14,905 bases of DNA from UBA1140 sp964573285 (GCA_964573285.1 CAZNJD010000030.1:1-14905), one strand, 5' to 3'. Positions 1 through 7,234 are shown, counted from the stretch's first letter. Notes: generated from the sequence alone by a model not told the origin. Numbers and translations: made by a program.

Positions 1-2
1 AA

Positions 3-116
3 CAGATGAAGTCTATAGATTACAAGTCACGAAGTATCAAATTTATAGAGAAAGCCAATGCTCAAATGGTTAATGATATTTTGAGTATTATTGATAGTAT
101 TTTAGATGATGTGTAG
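3..116 (+). CDS. MazF/PemK-like toxin, C-terminal end only (5' part outside window)
   Basis: Frame 3 is open from the window edge to TAG at 114-116 and encodes 37 residues. It begins QMKSIDYKSR, continues with FIEKA, and ends in a helix rich in Ile, Leu and Asp. This matches the C-terminal pattern of MazF/PemK mRNA interferases as I remember it: (D)Q-x-KS-x-D/A-W/Y-x-x-R, then a basic or F-I-x-KA stretch, then a last amphipathic helix. In that family the protein is a ribosome-independent endoribonuclease, usually encoded after a small antitoxin gene. The catalytic N-terminal half and any antitoxin lie to the left of the window, so activity and pairing cannot be judged. The call rests on one short motif and is moderate. 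Confidence 0.55.
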   Translation, partial: QMKSIDYKSRSIKFIEKANAQMVNDILSIIDSILDDV

Positions 117-183
117 GGTTTAACTAAATTACAGTACTTTGGTTTTTATGAGATTATTACTAAATTCAAAAATTTAAGTTAAA

Positions 184-208
184 ATAGAGAGATAAAATAT
201 CTCTCTAT
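184..208 (-). terminator. Hairpin terminator of the response regulator-phosphatase gene
   Basis: Perfect inverted repeat with arms at 184-194 and 198-208 and a 3-nt loop. On the minus strand the hairpin is followed by TTTT and an AT-rich stretch. The stem includes the TAG stop codon of the gene at 205-207, so the terminator starts inside the coding end. Confidence 0.6.
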
Positions 209-1380
209 ATTCCTTTGATAGATAGAAGTGTTACATCATCAGTCTGTTCGTCAATAAACTCATAAAAAGCTTCTAATACAACCTCTATTTGAGCTTTGGC
301 ATCAAAAGGCAAAATACAATTATATAGTCCAATAAATCTATTTCCATACATAATACCATCTCTATTTTCACACTCTATAATTCCATCTGTATAAAGGAAA
401 AGTGCATCATCTTTTTTAAATGGAGCAGATACAACACCATAAGACATTCCTGCTTGTATTCCAAGAGGAATGCCTTTGGTATTAGAACTATGTTCAAGAG
501 ATGGTGTTCCTAAAGGGTCAAAATGACCAGCATTAACTGACTCCATAATCCCTGTTTCATGATTATATCTTAAAAAAAGAGCTGTAATAAACATACTACC
601 ATCTTGATTATCATTAGAAAAGACACTATTTATCTGCTCTATCTCTTTTCCTAAATCTTCAGCACCTTTTATTAACTCCATTCTTGCTAGTGAGCGAAAC
701 TGCATAGAGACTAATGCTGAAGCAAATCCATGACCTGAAACATCAGCAATAATAAAAATAGTATATTTACCAGACTCTGAACTAAAAACATCAAGATAAT
801 CTCCTCCTACTTGTGAAGCAGAAACACAAGAACCATAAATGTCAAGCTCATTACAACTTGGATAACTTTTAGGGATAAGCCTTTGTTGTATCTCATGTGC
901 TAATTGAAGCTCTTGTTCTACTTGTGCAAATTTTCTAAGCTGTTTTTCCTTTTTGGCTACCTCTTCTTCTAACCTTTGATTAAAAAATTGTTGTAAATCA
1001 TTGAATTTTTTGAGTTTTAATAGATTATTAACTTTAAATCGTAACTCAACTACATCAATAGGTTTAGATAAAAAATCTTCAGCACCTAATCCTAATGCTT
1101 TATATCTATCTTCTGATTTACCTGTAACCACAATTACAGGGATATAACGAAAAGCTTCATCTGCTTTTAAAATTTTAAGTATCTCCAAACCATCAATTTC
1201 AGGCATAGATAAATCCAGAATAATTAAATCAATAGGTCTATTTTTAATATAAAATAATGCTTTAAATCCATTAAGTGCAGAAATAATTTCAACATCTTTT
1301 AATTCACTTAATGAGAGTTCTAAAATTTCTAAATTAATTGGTTCATCATCAACTATAAGTATATTATTTATCTGTTCCAT
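205..1380 (-). CDS. Response regulator fused to PP2C (SpoIIE/RsbU-type) serine phosphatase
   Basis: A receiver domain is joined to a PP2C phosphatase. In the 406-residue numbering from the upstream ATG at 1425, the receiver has the acid pair D26-D27, phospho-acceptor D71 (LDLSMPEIDG), T101 and K121. A probable coiled-coil linker spans about 138-180. The phosphatase runs from about 195 and keeps the metal ligands: D209 (GGDY), D228 (IADVSGHG), D347 (YTDG) and D396-D397 (TDDVTL). In characterised RsbU/SpoIIE systems such enzymes dephosphorylate a STAS antagonist, and exactly that gene (1502) is divergent from this one. I prefer the ATG at 1380 (391 aa): AGAGAGGA lies 5 nt before it, and a good -10 box (1416-1424) overlaps the upstream ATG, which would then not be transcribed. 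All key residues are present, so both phosphorelay input and phosphatase activity are expected. Cytoplasmic; no membrane segment. Confidence 0.9.
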   Translation of the reverse strand: MEQINNILIVDDEPINLEILELSLSELKDVEIISALNGFKALFYIKNRPIDLIILDLSMPEIDGLEILKILKADEAFRYIPVIVVTGKSEDRYKALGLGAEDFLSKPIDVVELRFKVNNLLKLKKFNDLQQFFNQRLEEEVAKKEKQLRKFAQVEQELQLAHEIQQRLIPKSYPSCNELDIYGSCVSASQVGGDYLDVFSSESGKYTIFIIADVSGHGFASALVSMQFRSLARMELIKGAEDLGKEIEQINSVFSNDNQDGSMFITALFLRYNHETGIMESVNAGHFDPLGTPSLEHSSNTKGIPLGIQAGMSYGVVSAPFKKDDALFLYTDGIIECENRDGIMYGNRFIGLYNCILPFDAKAQIEVVLEAFYEFIDEQTDDVTLLSIKGI

Positions 1381-1385
1381 AACAA

Positions 1386-1393
1386 TCCTCTCT
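1386..1393 (-). promoter_or_regulatory. Shine-Dalgarno deciding the start of the regulator-phosphatase
   Basis: AGAGAGGA on the minus strand, 5 nt before the ATG at 1380. The upstream in-frame ATG at 1425 has only AT-rich sequence before it. Confidence 0.7.
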
Positions 1394-1415
1394 GTTTCAT
1401 TTGTATTCAAATTCA

Positions 1416-1424
1416 ATTGTAACA
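1416..1424 (-). promoter_or_regulatory. Extended -10 promoter of the regulator-phosphatase gene
   Basis: TGTTACAAT on the minus strand. The predicted transcription start, near 1405-1409, lies upstream of the ATG at 1380 but downstream of the alternative ATG at 1425. No clear -35 box. Confidence 0.45.
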
Positions 1425-1472
1425 TAATATATATAGATTTTAAAGCTTGTTCTTAATCTTTTTTTATTAAAA

Positions 1473-1478
1473 TATAGT
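1473..1478 (+). promoter_or_regulatory. Possible -10 box of the STAS/HATPase pair
   Basis: TATAGT in an AT-only stretch 23 nt before the RsbV-like start; an overlapping TATAAA at 1482-1487 is an alternative. A Shine-Dalgarno AAGGA follows at 1492-1496. The assignment is weak because the whole interval is AT-rich. Confidence 0.3.
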
Positions 1479-1501
1479 AATTATAAAATAAAAGGAAAAA
1501 G

Positions 1502-1831
1502 ATGAGTATCTCAACTATTACTTTGAAAAAAACAAAAAAAATAACCCTTCTAGTTCAGAAATTTGATGTAAGTAATATGCAAGAAATAAAACAAAAAATT
1601 AATAAAGAGCTTAAATCTAAAAGTAGTGACATTGTAATTGACCTCTCCTTAGTATCATTTTTAGATAGTTCAGGTCTAAGTGTAATTATTGCTACATTTA
1701 AACAGTTAAGTGCAAAAAACAAAAAACTTCAACTTTGTGGACTACGAGAACAGCCACTAGAACTATTAAAAATAACTCAACTTTATAAAATCTTTACAAT
1801 TATAGATAACTGTAATAGTATCAAAGAGTAG
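1502..1831 (+). CDS. STAS-domain anti-anti-factor (RsbV/SpoIIAA-like)
   Basis: A 109-residue single STAS domain. The signature IDLSLVSFLDSSGL (46-59) has the conserved D55 followed by S56-S57; by alignment with SpoIIAA, where S58 is phosphorylated, S56 is the likely phospho-site. It is followed by the helix VIIATFKQL and a strand LQLCGL typical of the fold. In known partner switches the unphosphorylated STAS protein binds the HATPase kinase and frees that kinase's target. The kinase gene starts 9 bp downstream and the phosphatase gene is divergent upstream, so all three steps of the cycle are encoded together. Start: ATG with AAGGA 5 nt upstream. The length is normal for the family. It is cytoplasmic. 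Confidence 0.92.
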   Translation: MSISTITLKKTKKITLLVQKFDVSNMQEIKQKINKELKSKSSDIVIDLSLVSFLDSSGLSVIIATFKQLSAKNKKLQLCGLREQPLELLKITQLYKIFTIIDNCNSIKE

Positions 1832-1840
1832 AGTTATAAT

Positions 1841-2230
1841 ATGAGAAATAAGATTGTTATTCAAAGTAATGTAAATAAACTTAATACTCTATATCAATGG
1901 CTTGAAACATTACTAAAAGAGGCAAAAGTTGAGGAAAAACTTTCTCAAACTATTTTACTTATAACACAAGAGATTGCTACTAATTCTATTTTACATGGTA
2001 ATCAAGAGATTACTAATAAGAGTGTAACTATTGAAGTTTATATTGGATTAGCAGATATTATTATAGATATAGAAGATGAAGGAAAAGGTATCAAAACTTT
2101 ACCCACCAAAGAGGAAGCAAATCAATTAAATTATCTTGAAGAGGGTGGAAGAGGACTGAAATTGGCTGTACTTATGAGTAATGCCATTGAATTATATGGC
2201 AATAAGATAAGATTAATATTTAATAAATAA
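1841..2230 (+). CDS. HATPase serine kinase / anti-factor (RsbW/SpoIIAB-like)
   Basis: A 129-residue GHKL-type ATPase of the anti-sigma kinase family. The N-box is QEIATNSILHG (43-53), with E44 and N48. The G1 box is DEGKGI (79-84). The G2 box is EGGRGLKLAVLMS (101-113). There is no histidine-kinase phospho-acceptor domain. In RsbW/SpoIIAB proteins this domain phosphorylates the STAS partner on serine and binds a sigma factor or another target. It lies 9 bp after the STAS gene, probably in one transcript. It ends 3 bp from the convergent truB stop codon. Known Campylobacterota sigma factors (RpoD, FliA, RpoN) are not established targets of this family, so the partner here is unknown and could be another effector. 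The Shine-Dalgarno is weak, which may suggest translational coupling. Confidence 0.9.
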   Translation: MRNKIVIQSNVNKLNTLYQWLETLLKEAKVEEKLSQTILLITQEIATNSILHGNQEITNKSVTIEVYIGLADIIIDIEDEGKGIKTLPTKEEANQLNYLEEGGRGLKLAVLMSNAIELYGNKIRLIFNK

Positions 2231-2233
2231 TAA

Positions 2234-3067
2234 TTAGAATCTCTTAAATTTTTCAATTCTATTGAGTTTATATTTTACTTTGCTATCTTTTATCTCTATA
2301 ATAGCAAAGAAATTTTCAGTCTCTACCCAATACTCACCATCCTCTTTAGTCTCAAAATAATCAATATATAACTTTTTGCCTAACTCCATATAGTTGCTAT
2401 CTCCCATATATATATTTTGAGGTATTTTTAAATAGTATAAAGGATTTAAAGCTTTTTCATTTTCATAATGAAAAGCTCCCTCATATAATCGTTTGAGACT
2501 AGATAGTGTGCCATCAACTCCTAATTTAGCAGAGATAATAGCACCAAGTGAGCGAATATAAGTTCCCTCTGATACCATTGCTTCAAAATGTATGAATGGG
2601 TGATTATAATGAACTAGATGTATATCATATATAGTTGATGTTATCTGTTTTAGTTTTATCTCTTTACCCTCTCTAGCCAAAGTATAAGCCCTTTTACCAT
2701 TTACTTTTTTAGCTGAAAACTTTGGTGGGTAATATGTAAGTTCACCTCTGAGACTCTCTAAGACCTTATATATTTCATCTATTGTAAACTCTTTTATCTC
2801 TTTGATAGAGTTAACATTTTCTATATCCAAGCTTTGAGAGTTAGCACCAAGCCATAGGGTAGCACTATAAGCTTTTGGTGTTTTTTTTAGATATTGAAAA
2901 AGTTTTGGATATTGTCCTGTAGCTACTATCAAGCAACCAGTAGCAAATGGGTCAAGTGTTCCTGAAAATCCTACTTTTTTACTATTATACTTTCGTTTTA
3001 TATGCCCCATATATCCATTGGAACTTTTAAATATAGGTTTATTAACAACAAATAGTCTATTTTTCAT
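2234..3067 (-). CDS. truB: tRNA pseudouridine-55 synthase TruB
   Basis: Converts U55 of the tRNA T-loop to pseudouridine in the cytoplasm. The catalytic block GTLDPFATG is at residues 36-44, with nucleophile D39. The N-terminal NKPIFKSSNG corresponds to the family's K-P-x-G-x-(S/T)S start. Further conserved blocks are KVNGKRAYTLAREG (122-135) and SEGTYIRSL (167-175). At 277 residues it is slightly short at the C-terminus; a reduced PUA-like tail is possible after about residue 220. It starts 6 bp after the uvrD stop, so the two are presumably cotranscribed. In Campylobacter jejuni, as I recall, truB is followed by csrA, ispE and smpB; here the strand ends at truB and a convergent RsbW-like gene follows at 3 bp. 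Confidence 0.95.
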   Translation of the reverse strand: MKNRLFVVNKPIFKSSNGYMGHIKRKYNSKKVGFSGTLDPFATGCLIVATGQYPKLFQYLKKTPKAYSATLWLGANSQSLDIENVNSIKEIKEFTIDEIYKVLESLRGELTYYPPKFSAKKVNGKRAYTLAREGKEIKLKQITSTIYDIHLVHYNHPFIHFEAMVSEGTYIRSLGAIISAKLGVDGTLSSLKRLYEGAFHYENEKALNPLYYLKIPQNIYMGDSNYMELGKKLYIDYFETKEDGEYWVETENFFAIIEIKDSKVKYKLNRIEKFKRF

Positions 3068-3073
3068 AAAATT

Positions 3074-5140
3074 TTAAACCGACTGAACAAAAGAGCTGAG
3101 TATCTCTTTTTTGTTCCCACCAAAATTAATTTGAAGTTTGTATTCCCTGCCTGATTTATTTGCACTTTGAACTCGTCCTATACCAAAAAGTTTATGTTTG
3201 ACCAAATCACCTTTTCTAAATTCGGATTTTTTAGTTAGTTTGAGACTTTCACCTTGTATTAATCCTGCTTCTGATAAAAAACGACTTTTGCTTATCTGTT
3301 TTCTTTGACCTTTATAAAATCTACTATTAACATAACATAGGCTTAGATGTGATTTAGCTCTAGTTATGGCTACATATCCAAGTCTTCTCTCCTCTTCCAT
3401 ATTACATCCATCACCTAGTAGTGGAAAAAACTCCTCCTCTAATCCAATAACATAGAGATATTCAAATTCCAAACCTTTTGAGGCGTGAATACTCATAATA
3501 GTTACAGCCCTCTCATCTACTTGGTCTTGTTCACTCTGTAATGAAACTTCATTAAGAAATCCATCTAATGTTTGGTCTGGTTTTTTCAAAATGGATTCTC
3601 CAAAATATCCATAGAATTCGTCAATATTTAAAACTCTATCTGCACCATCAGCCATAAGAGTATAATATTTTCGTAGTCCAATAATATCTTCAAAGAGTGT
3701 GATAAAGTTTATAAGTGAGTATTCTTGTTCACCTATTAGAGTATGAATAGCTTTTATAAATTCTTTAAGTGAGTTAGAAGCTTTTTTACTAATAATAGTT
3801 GCTAACTCTTCAACAGATTTTGTATCTATTAGCGTAAATAGTGAACATTGTTCCTCAAATGCTACTTTTTTTAATTTATTTATAGATACTTTACCTATAG
3901 CTCGTTTTGGCTTATTGATAATTCTCTCTAGTGAAAAATCATCATTTGGATTGGCAAATACTCTAAAATAGGAGATTATATCTTTGATTTCAGCTCTATC
4001 ATAAAAACGCATACCACCAAGTAGTTTAAATGCTAGTCCCTCTCTGGTAAAGCCCTCTTCTAGTGAGCGAGAAAGTGCATTGATACGATATAATACAGCA
4101 ATCTCACTAGATGGTACTCCTCTATCTAATAATACTTTTATCTCTCTGGCAATAGCCTTGGACTCCCTAGACTCATCAAGTGAGTGAAATAGTACAACAC
4201 TAGGTCCGTCACCTTTATATGAGGTTAGTTTTTTACCTATTCTTTGATTATTATGTTCTATTAAATCATTTGCTGCTTTGAGTATAGGTTTAGTTGAACG
4301 ATAGTTTGTTTCTAATTTAACTGTTTTGGTATTTTTGAAATAGTTTGAAAACTCCAATATATTTCTGATATTAGCTCCACGCCAACCATATATACTTTGG
4401 TCATCATCTCCAACTACACATAAATTATTATGTTCTGATGCCAATAGTTCTAATAGTTTAAATTGAAGTTCGTTTGTATCTTGATACTCATCTACCATAA
4501 TATATTGATAACGATTGCTTGTCTGTTTCCTTAGTTTATCATCCTCTTTTAGTATCTGATATGTTAGCATTAATAGGTCATCAAAATCTACTAAATTATT
4601 TTCAGTTATCTCATTTTGATAATCTTGATAAATCTTTGCAATTTTCTTATAATTAGGTAGTTCTGCTTTTCTGTTAATCTCTTGAGTTGTCAAAAGAGTA
4701 TTTTTATATTTTGAAATCTCTGAACCAATAAAAGAGATACTTAAATCTATATTGTTATCTTTGGCAATTCTTTTTAGAATTCGTTTTCTATCTTCACTAT
4801 CTATAATTACAAAATTATTGGCACGACCAAGTTTTTCTATATGAAATTTCAAAAAAAGCAGTCCAAATTTATGAAAAGTACATAAAAGTGGCATAGATGA
4901 TGTTTGTTTGCCTATAAGAGTAGTAGCTCTATCTCTCATCTCTTTGGCTGCCTTATTTGTAAATGTTAGAGTTAGTATATTTAGTGGGTCTATACCTACC
5001 TCACTTATAAGATAAGCTAATCTTGTAGTAAGTGTTTTTGTTTTTCCACTTCCTGCCCCTGCTAATATTAGTAACGAACCATCAATATGTGTAGCAGCTT
5101 CTCTTTGTGCTGGGTTTAAGCCATTTAATACTTCTTTCAT
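3074..5140 (-). CDS. uvrD: UvrD/PcrA/Rep-type superfamily 1A DNA helicase
   Basis: A 3'-5' ATP-dependent DNA helicase of 688 residues, used in excision and mismatch repair or for replication-fork clearance. Motifs in order: Q-motif LNPAQREAA (8-16), Walker A AGAGSGKT (27-34, K33), Walker B DEYQDTN (217-223), GDDDQSIYGWRGA (244-256), NYRST (279-283), then HASKGLEF and VAITRAK near residues 545-600. The end has a Tudor-like segment (FRKGDLVKHKLFGIGRV), as in UvrD/PcrA proteins, that can contact RNA polymerase or DNA. The Campylobacter homologue next to truB is often annotated rep, so the symbol is uncertain although the family is not. Start ATG with AGAGAGG just upstream and a TGCTATAAT box at 5171-5179. 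Genome maintenance and the tRNA-modification gene truB share the transcript. Confidence 0.93.
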   Translation of the reverse strand: MKEVLNGLNPAQREAATHIDGSLLILAGAGSGKTKTLTTRLAYLISEVGIDPLNILTLTFTNKAAKEMRDRATTLIGKQTSSMPLLCTFHKFGLLFLKFHIEKLGRANNFVIIDSEDRKRILKRIAKDNNIDLSISFIGSEISKYKNTLLTTQEINRKAELPNYKKIAKIYQDYQNEITENNLVDFDDLLMLTYQILKEDDKLRKQTSNRYQYIMVDEYQDTNELQFKLLELLASEHNNLCVVGDDDQSIYGWRGANIRNILEFSNYFKNTKTVKLETNYRSTKPILKAANDLIEHNNQRIGKKLTSYKGDGPSVVLFHSLDESRESKAIAREIKVLLDRGVPSSEIAVLYRINALSRSLEEGFTREGLAFKLLGGMRFYDRAEIKDIISYFRVFANPNDDFSLERIINKPKRAIGKVSINKLKKVAFEEQCSLFTLIDTKSVEELATIISKKASNSLKEFIKAIHTLIGEQEYSLINFITLFEDIIGLRKYYTLMADGADRVLNIDEFYGYFGESILKKPDQTLDGFLNEVSLQSEQDQVDERAVTIMSIHASKGLEFEYLYVIGLEEEFFPLLGDGCNMEEERRLGYVAITRAKSHLSLCYVNSRFYKGQRKQISKSRFLSEAGLIQGESLKLTKKSEFRKGDLVKHKLFGIGRVQSANKSGREYKLQINFGGNKKEILSSFVQSV

Positions 5141-5170
5141 AACCTCTCTTATTATTTCCTAATTTTTTAT

Positions 5171-5179
5171 ATTATAGCA
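5171..5179 (-). promoter_or_regulatory. Extended -10 promoter of uvrD-truB
   Basis: TGCTATAAT on the minus strand, 30 nt before the uvrD ATG. No -35 is recognisable. It is divergent from the LysR promoter, 66 bp away. Confidence 0.6.
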
Positions 5180-5229
5180 CTAAAATCATTAATTGTTTAT
5201 TTTATTAAATATTTGTAAAACTTATAAAG

Positions 5230-5265
5230 GATTTTAATTATAATTTGATATAATGATTTTAATTA
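5230..5265 (+). repeat. 11-bp direct repeat flanking the LysR-gene -10 box
   Basis: GATTTTAATTA occurs at 5230-5240 and again at 5255-5265, 25 bp apart, with the -10 box (5249-5254) between them. It may be a regulator binding site, perhaps for autoregulation. The repeat is AT-rich, so chance cannot be excluded. Confidence 0.4.
5246..5254 (+). promoter_or_regulatory. Extended -10 promoter of the LysR-type regulator gene
   Basis: TGATATAAT, 29 nt before the ATG at 5284. A purine-rich AAGGG (5273-5277) serves as ribosome binding site. Confidence 0.6.
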
Positions 5266-5283
5266 AGTTTTTAAGGGTGTATA

Positions 5284-6186
5284 ATGTTAAAAGATTTTGT
5301 AAAAATGGAAACTTTCTTAACAGTTGCAAGAGAAAGAAGTTTCTCCAGAGCATCTGCTAAATTGGGTATTTCACAACCAGCGGTAACACAACAGATTAAA
5401 TATATTGAAAATTATTTAGAAGCTAGAATTATAGATAGAAAGAAAAATGGTATTAAATTGACACCAGAGGGTGAAGAGTTTTATAGTGTAGTGACTCGTT
5501 TAGAGAAGTGTATTAATAATCTTGAAAAAGATGTATTAAAAATAATGAATAAAGAGATGACTTTTAGATTAGCTGCCTCTTTTACTATTGGTTCGTATGT
5601 TATTCCAGGAGAGTGTCTTAATACAATTAGCAAAAGTATTAATAATGATGTAAATCTAAATATAGATGTATCTGATAAAATTATTCAGGGCATTAAAGAT
5701 AAAAAATTTGATGTAGGATTAATAGAAGTTCCTATTTTTGATGAAGATTTAATTTATAGAGAGTGGTTTGATGATGAATTAGTAATTGCATCAAATATGC
5801 ATATACCTAAAATATTGAGAACAGAAGAGCTATATGAGTTGAAATGGGTTTGTAGAGAAGAAGGCTCACATACGAGACGACTTTTAAGTGAAGTATTTGA
5901 AGATTTAGGTGTATCGTGCAAAAGTTTTAATGTCTTATCTGAAGTAAGTAATACAACAGCAGCCTTGCAAAGTGTCAAAAAAGCAAACAAAGATGATAAT
6001 CAAGCTACAGCTACTATTATCTCCAAACATGCTGTAGCTGATGAGATAGCTAAAGGAGAGATGTTTGAATCTCGAATATATGGTTTTACTATGAGAAGAA
6101 AATTTTATATAGTTTATTCAAAAGAGAATAAAAATAATGTTTTTATTGATAATGTTGTTAATTATATCTTGTCAGGAAATTGTTAA
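5284..6186 (+). CDS. LysR-type transcriptional regulator
   Basis: 300 residues, the usual length of the family. The N-terminal winged helix-turn-helix is clear: FLTVARERSFSRASAKLGIS (11-30), then QPAVTQQIKYIE, then DRKKNGIKLTPEGEEF (51-66). A linker helix follows, and from about residue 90 a periplasmic-binding-protein-like effector domain begins (TFRLAASFTIGSYVIPG, then FDVGLIEVPIFDEDL). Such proteins are cytoplasmic and act as tetramers on promoters, with a small-molecule inducer. It is divergent from uvrD with 143 bp between the starts, but a link to a repair helicase is not obvious and no adjacent metabolic operon suggests the ligand. It ends in a terminator shared with the convergent gene. 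The target is unknown. Confidence 0.93.
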   Translation: MLKDFVKMETFLTVARERSFSRASAKLGISQPAVTQQIKYIENYLEARIIDRKKNGIKLTPEGEEFYSVVTRLEKCINNLEKDVLKIMNKEMTFRLAASFTIGSYVIPGECLNTISKSINNDVNLNIDVSDKIIQGIKDKKFDVGLIEVPIFDEDLIYREWFDDELVIASNMHIPKILRTEELYELKWVCREEGSHTRRLLSEVFEDLGVSCKSFNVLSEVSNTTAALQSVKKANKDDNQATATIISKHAVADEIAKGEMFESRIYGFTMRRKFYIVYSKENKNNVFIDNVVNYILSGNC

Positions 6187-6208
6187 AAGTAATAGTAATA
6201 TTACTTTT
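6185..6208. terminator. Bidirectional terminator between convergent genes
   Basis: Perfect 10-bp inverted repeat with arms 6185-6194 and 6199-6208 and loop GTAA. The arms end in A-run/T-run, so U-tracts form in both directions; the plus strand continues with further T residues. It overlaps the LysR stop codon (6184-6186) and the last codons of the SspB-like gene. Confidence 0.7.
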
Positions 6209-6647
6209 TCTTTTTGAGTAGTTTTGCATTTTCAGGATTATTTAGCAATGCACTCATAGAATCAATCACCTCTTCATCCTCATTATCTTTTTGTGCAGAG
6301 GTAATATTGATAAGTATTGGATACTCTTCTACATACATATGTTTGATGGCCAAAAGAGGTATTTGAACGAATGAGCCAAAATTTTCATTTCCAAATCCTG
6401 CTTCAAACTGTAAATACTCTTCATCTAATGAAGCACTCTCAAATGAGTAGTTTGCTAACATAAATAGTGTGACTACTGGTAAAGTTTTTTGTATATCTTC
6501 AGGTAAAGCTGGGCTAAATGATACAAATTCAACCTCACAAGCTACACCGAACTCTTGATTGGCTTCAAATAAAAACTCTATAGTATTGAATATATGCTCT
6601 TGCATAATCTCTTGAAATTGTGGATGTTGTAGTTTATCTAAAGGCAT
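6201..6647 (-). CDS. SspB-like small protein, candidate ClpXP adaptor
   Basis: 148 residues with no annotation I can recall directly. What is visible: an N-terminal helix (about 8-30); strands with VEFVSFSPALPEDI (39-52) and VVTLFMLANYSF (58-69); then LQFEAGFG (79-86), a turn, and FVQIPLLAIKHMY (93-105). After about residue 117 the protein turns acidic and probably disordered (DNEDEEVID), ending in a basic tail (AKLLKKKK). The strand order and the block F-x-x-x-F-G, turn, V-x-(I/V)P-x-x-A-I resemble SspB adaptors, which deliver ssrA-tagged proteins to ClpXP. They also have a folded core, a flexible linker and a short C-terminal ClpX-binding peptide. This is pattern comparison from memory, not an alignment. 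The gene overlaps the preceding PabC-like gene by 10 bp, so the two are coupled. Shine-Dalgarno AGAGAGAAG abuts the ATG. Confidence 0.5.
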   Translation of the reverse strand: MPLDKLQHPQFQEIMQEHIFNTIEFLFEANQEFGVACEVEFVSFSPALPEDIQKTLPVVTLFMLANYSFESASLDEEYLQFEAGFGNENFGSFVQIPLLAIKHMYVEEYPILINITSAQKDNEDEEVIDSMSALLNNPENAKLLKKKK

Positions 6648-7234
6648 CTTCTCTCTTTTGTATTTATATATATAATAATATTTTGTTTAATTTGAAATCC
6701 TATCATAGCATTCATTAAAGCAAAATTGGAAAAGTGCTTTAAATCATCACTATTTATATCTTTTGGTATTAAAAAGGCTTGATTTACTAGTTTCTCTCTC
6801 ATTGTTCCCCTGAGCAAGGGAGTTTTGGGTGTTATCCACTCTCTTCCATTATAAAAAGCAATATTTGCAATAGTCGTATCTGTAAGTAGTCCATTCTTTT
6901 CTATAATAATATCATCATATAAACTAGCACTCTTTTTTAAACTATTTAGCTTATCTCTATTGCTATATTTATATTTATACTCTATATCACTTTGAATGAT
7001 TCTAAATGATTTACTTATTTGTGGAGTGTATGGAATATACTCTATAGAGATTATATCTATAGCATAAACTATACGACAACGAAAAAGACCTATTTGAGGT
7101 GGATGGATATACTTTTCAAGATTTATAGATTTATCTATTCCAAAAATCTCTAAACAAGTTCTATTGTATCTTTGATTGTGCCACTCTATATTATAGATTT
7201 CTCCATTTAATATTTTTATAGTTTCAATAAACAT
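6638..7234 (-). CDS. Class IV PLP-dependent enzyme (PabC / aminodeoxychorismate lyase-like), short form
   Basis: 198 residues against about 270 in typical class IV enzymes. It opens with FIETIKILNGEIYN and HNQRYNRT (19-26), as in PabC-like proteins. The later block IIEKNGLLTDTTIANIAFYN (110-129) and TPKTPLLRGTMREKL (135-149) is the cofactor-binding signature. The PLP lysine is probably K89 in YKYKYSNRD, inferred from position. If active it would make 4-aminobenzoate for folate, or act as a small aminotransferase. The shortness could reflect a family subtype, since similar short domains occur fused to PabB. It follows rimM after 56 bp, in place of the expected trmD, and overlaps the next gene by 10 bp. 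No Shine-Dalgarno precedes the ATG; the leader instead holds TCCTCCTC, the reverse of what is expected. Confidence 0.75.
   Translation of the reverse strand: MFIETIKILNGEIYNIEWHNQRYNRTCLEIFGIDKSINLEKYIHPPQIGLFRCRIVYAIDIISIEYIPYTPQISKSFRIIQSDIEYKYKYSNRDKLNSLKKSASLYDDIIIEKNGLLTDTTIANIAFYNGREWITPKTPLLRGTMREKLVNQAFLIPKDINSDDLKHFSNFALMNAMIGFQIKQNIIIYINTKERRCL

Noticed and set aside
2239..2269. Weak inverted repeat TAGAAT...ATTCTA as truB terminator
   Set aside because: Six-bp stem with a 15-nt loop, AT-rich and without a U-tract; not convincing.
5754..5990. Minus-strand open frame of 78 codons
   Set aside because: It lies wholly inside the LysR gene, antisense, with no family resemblance.
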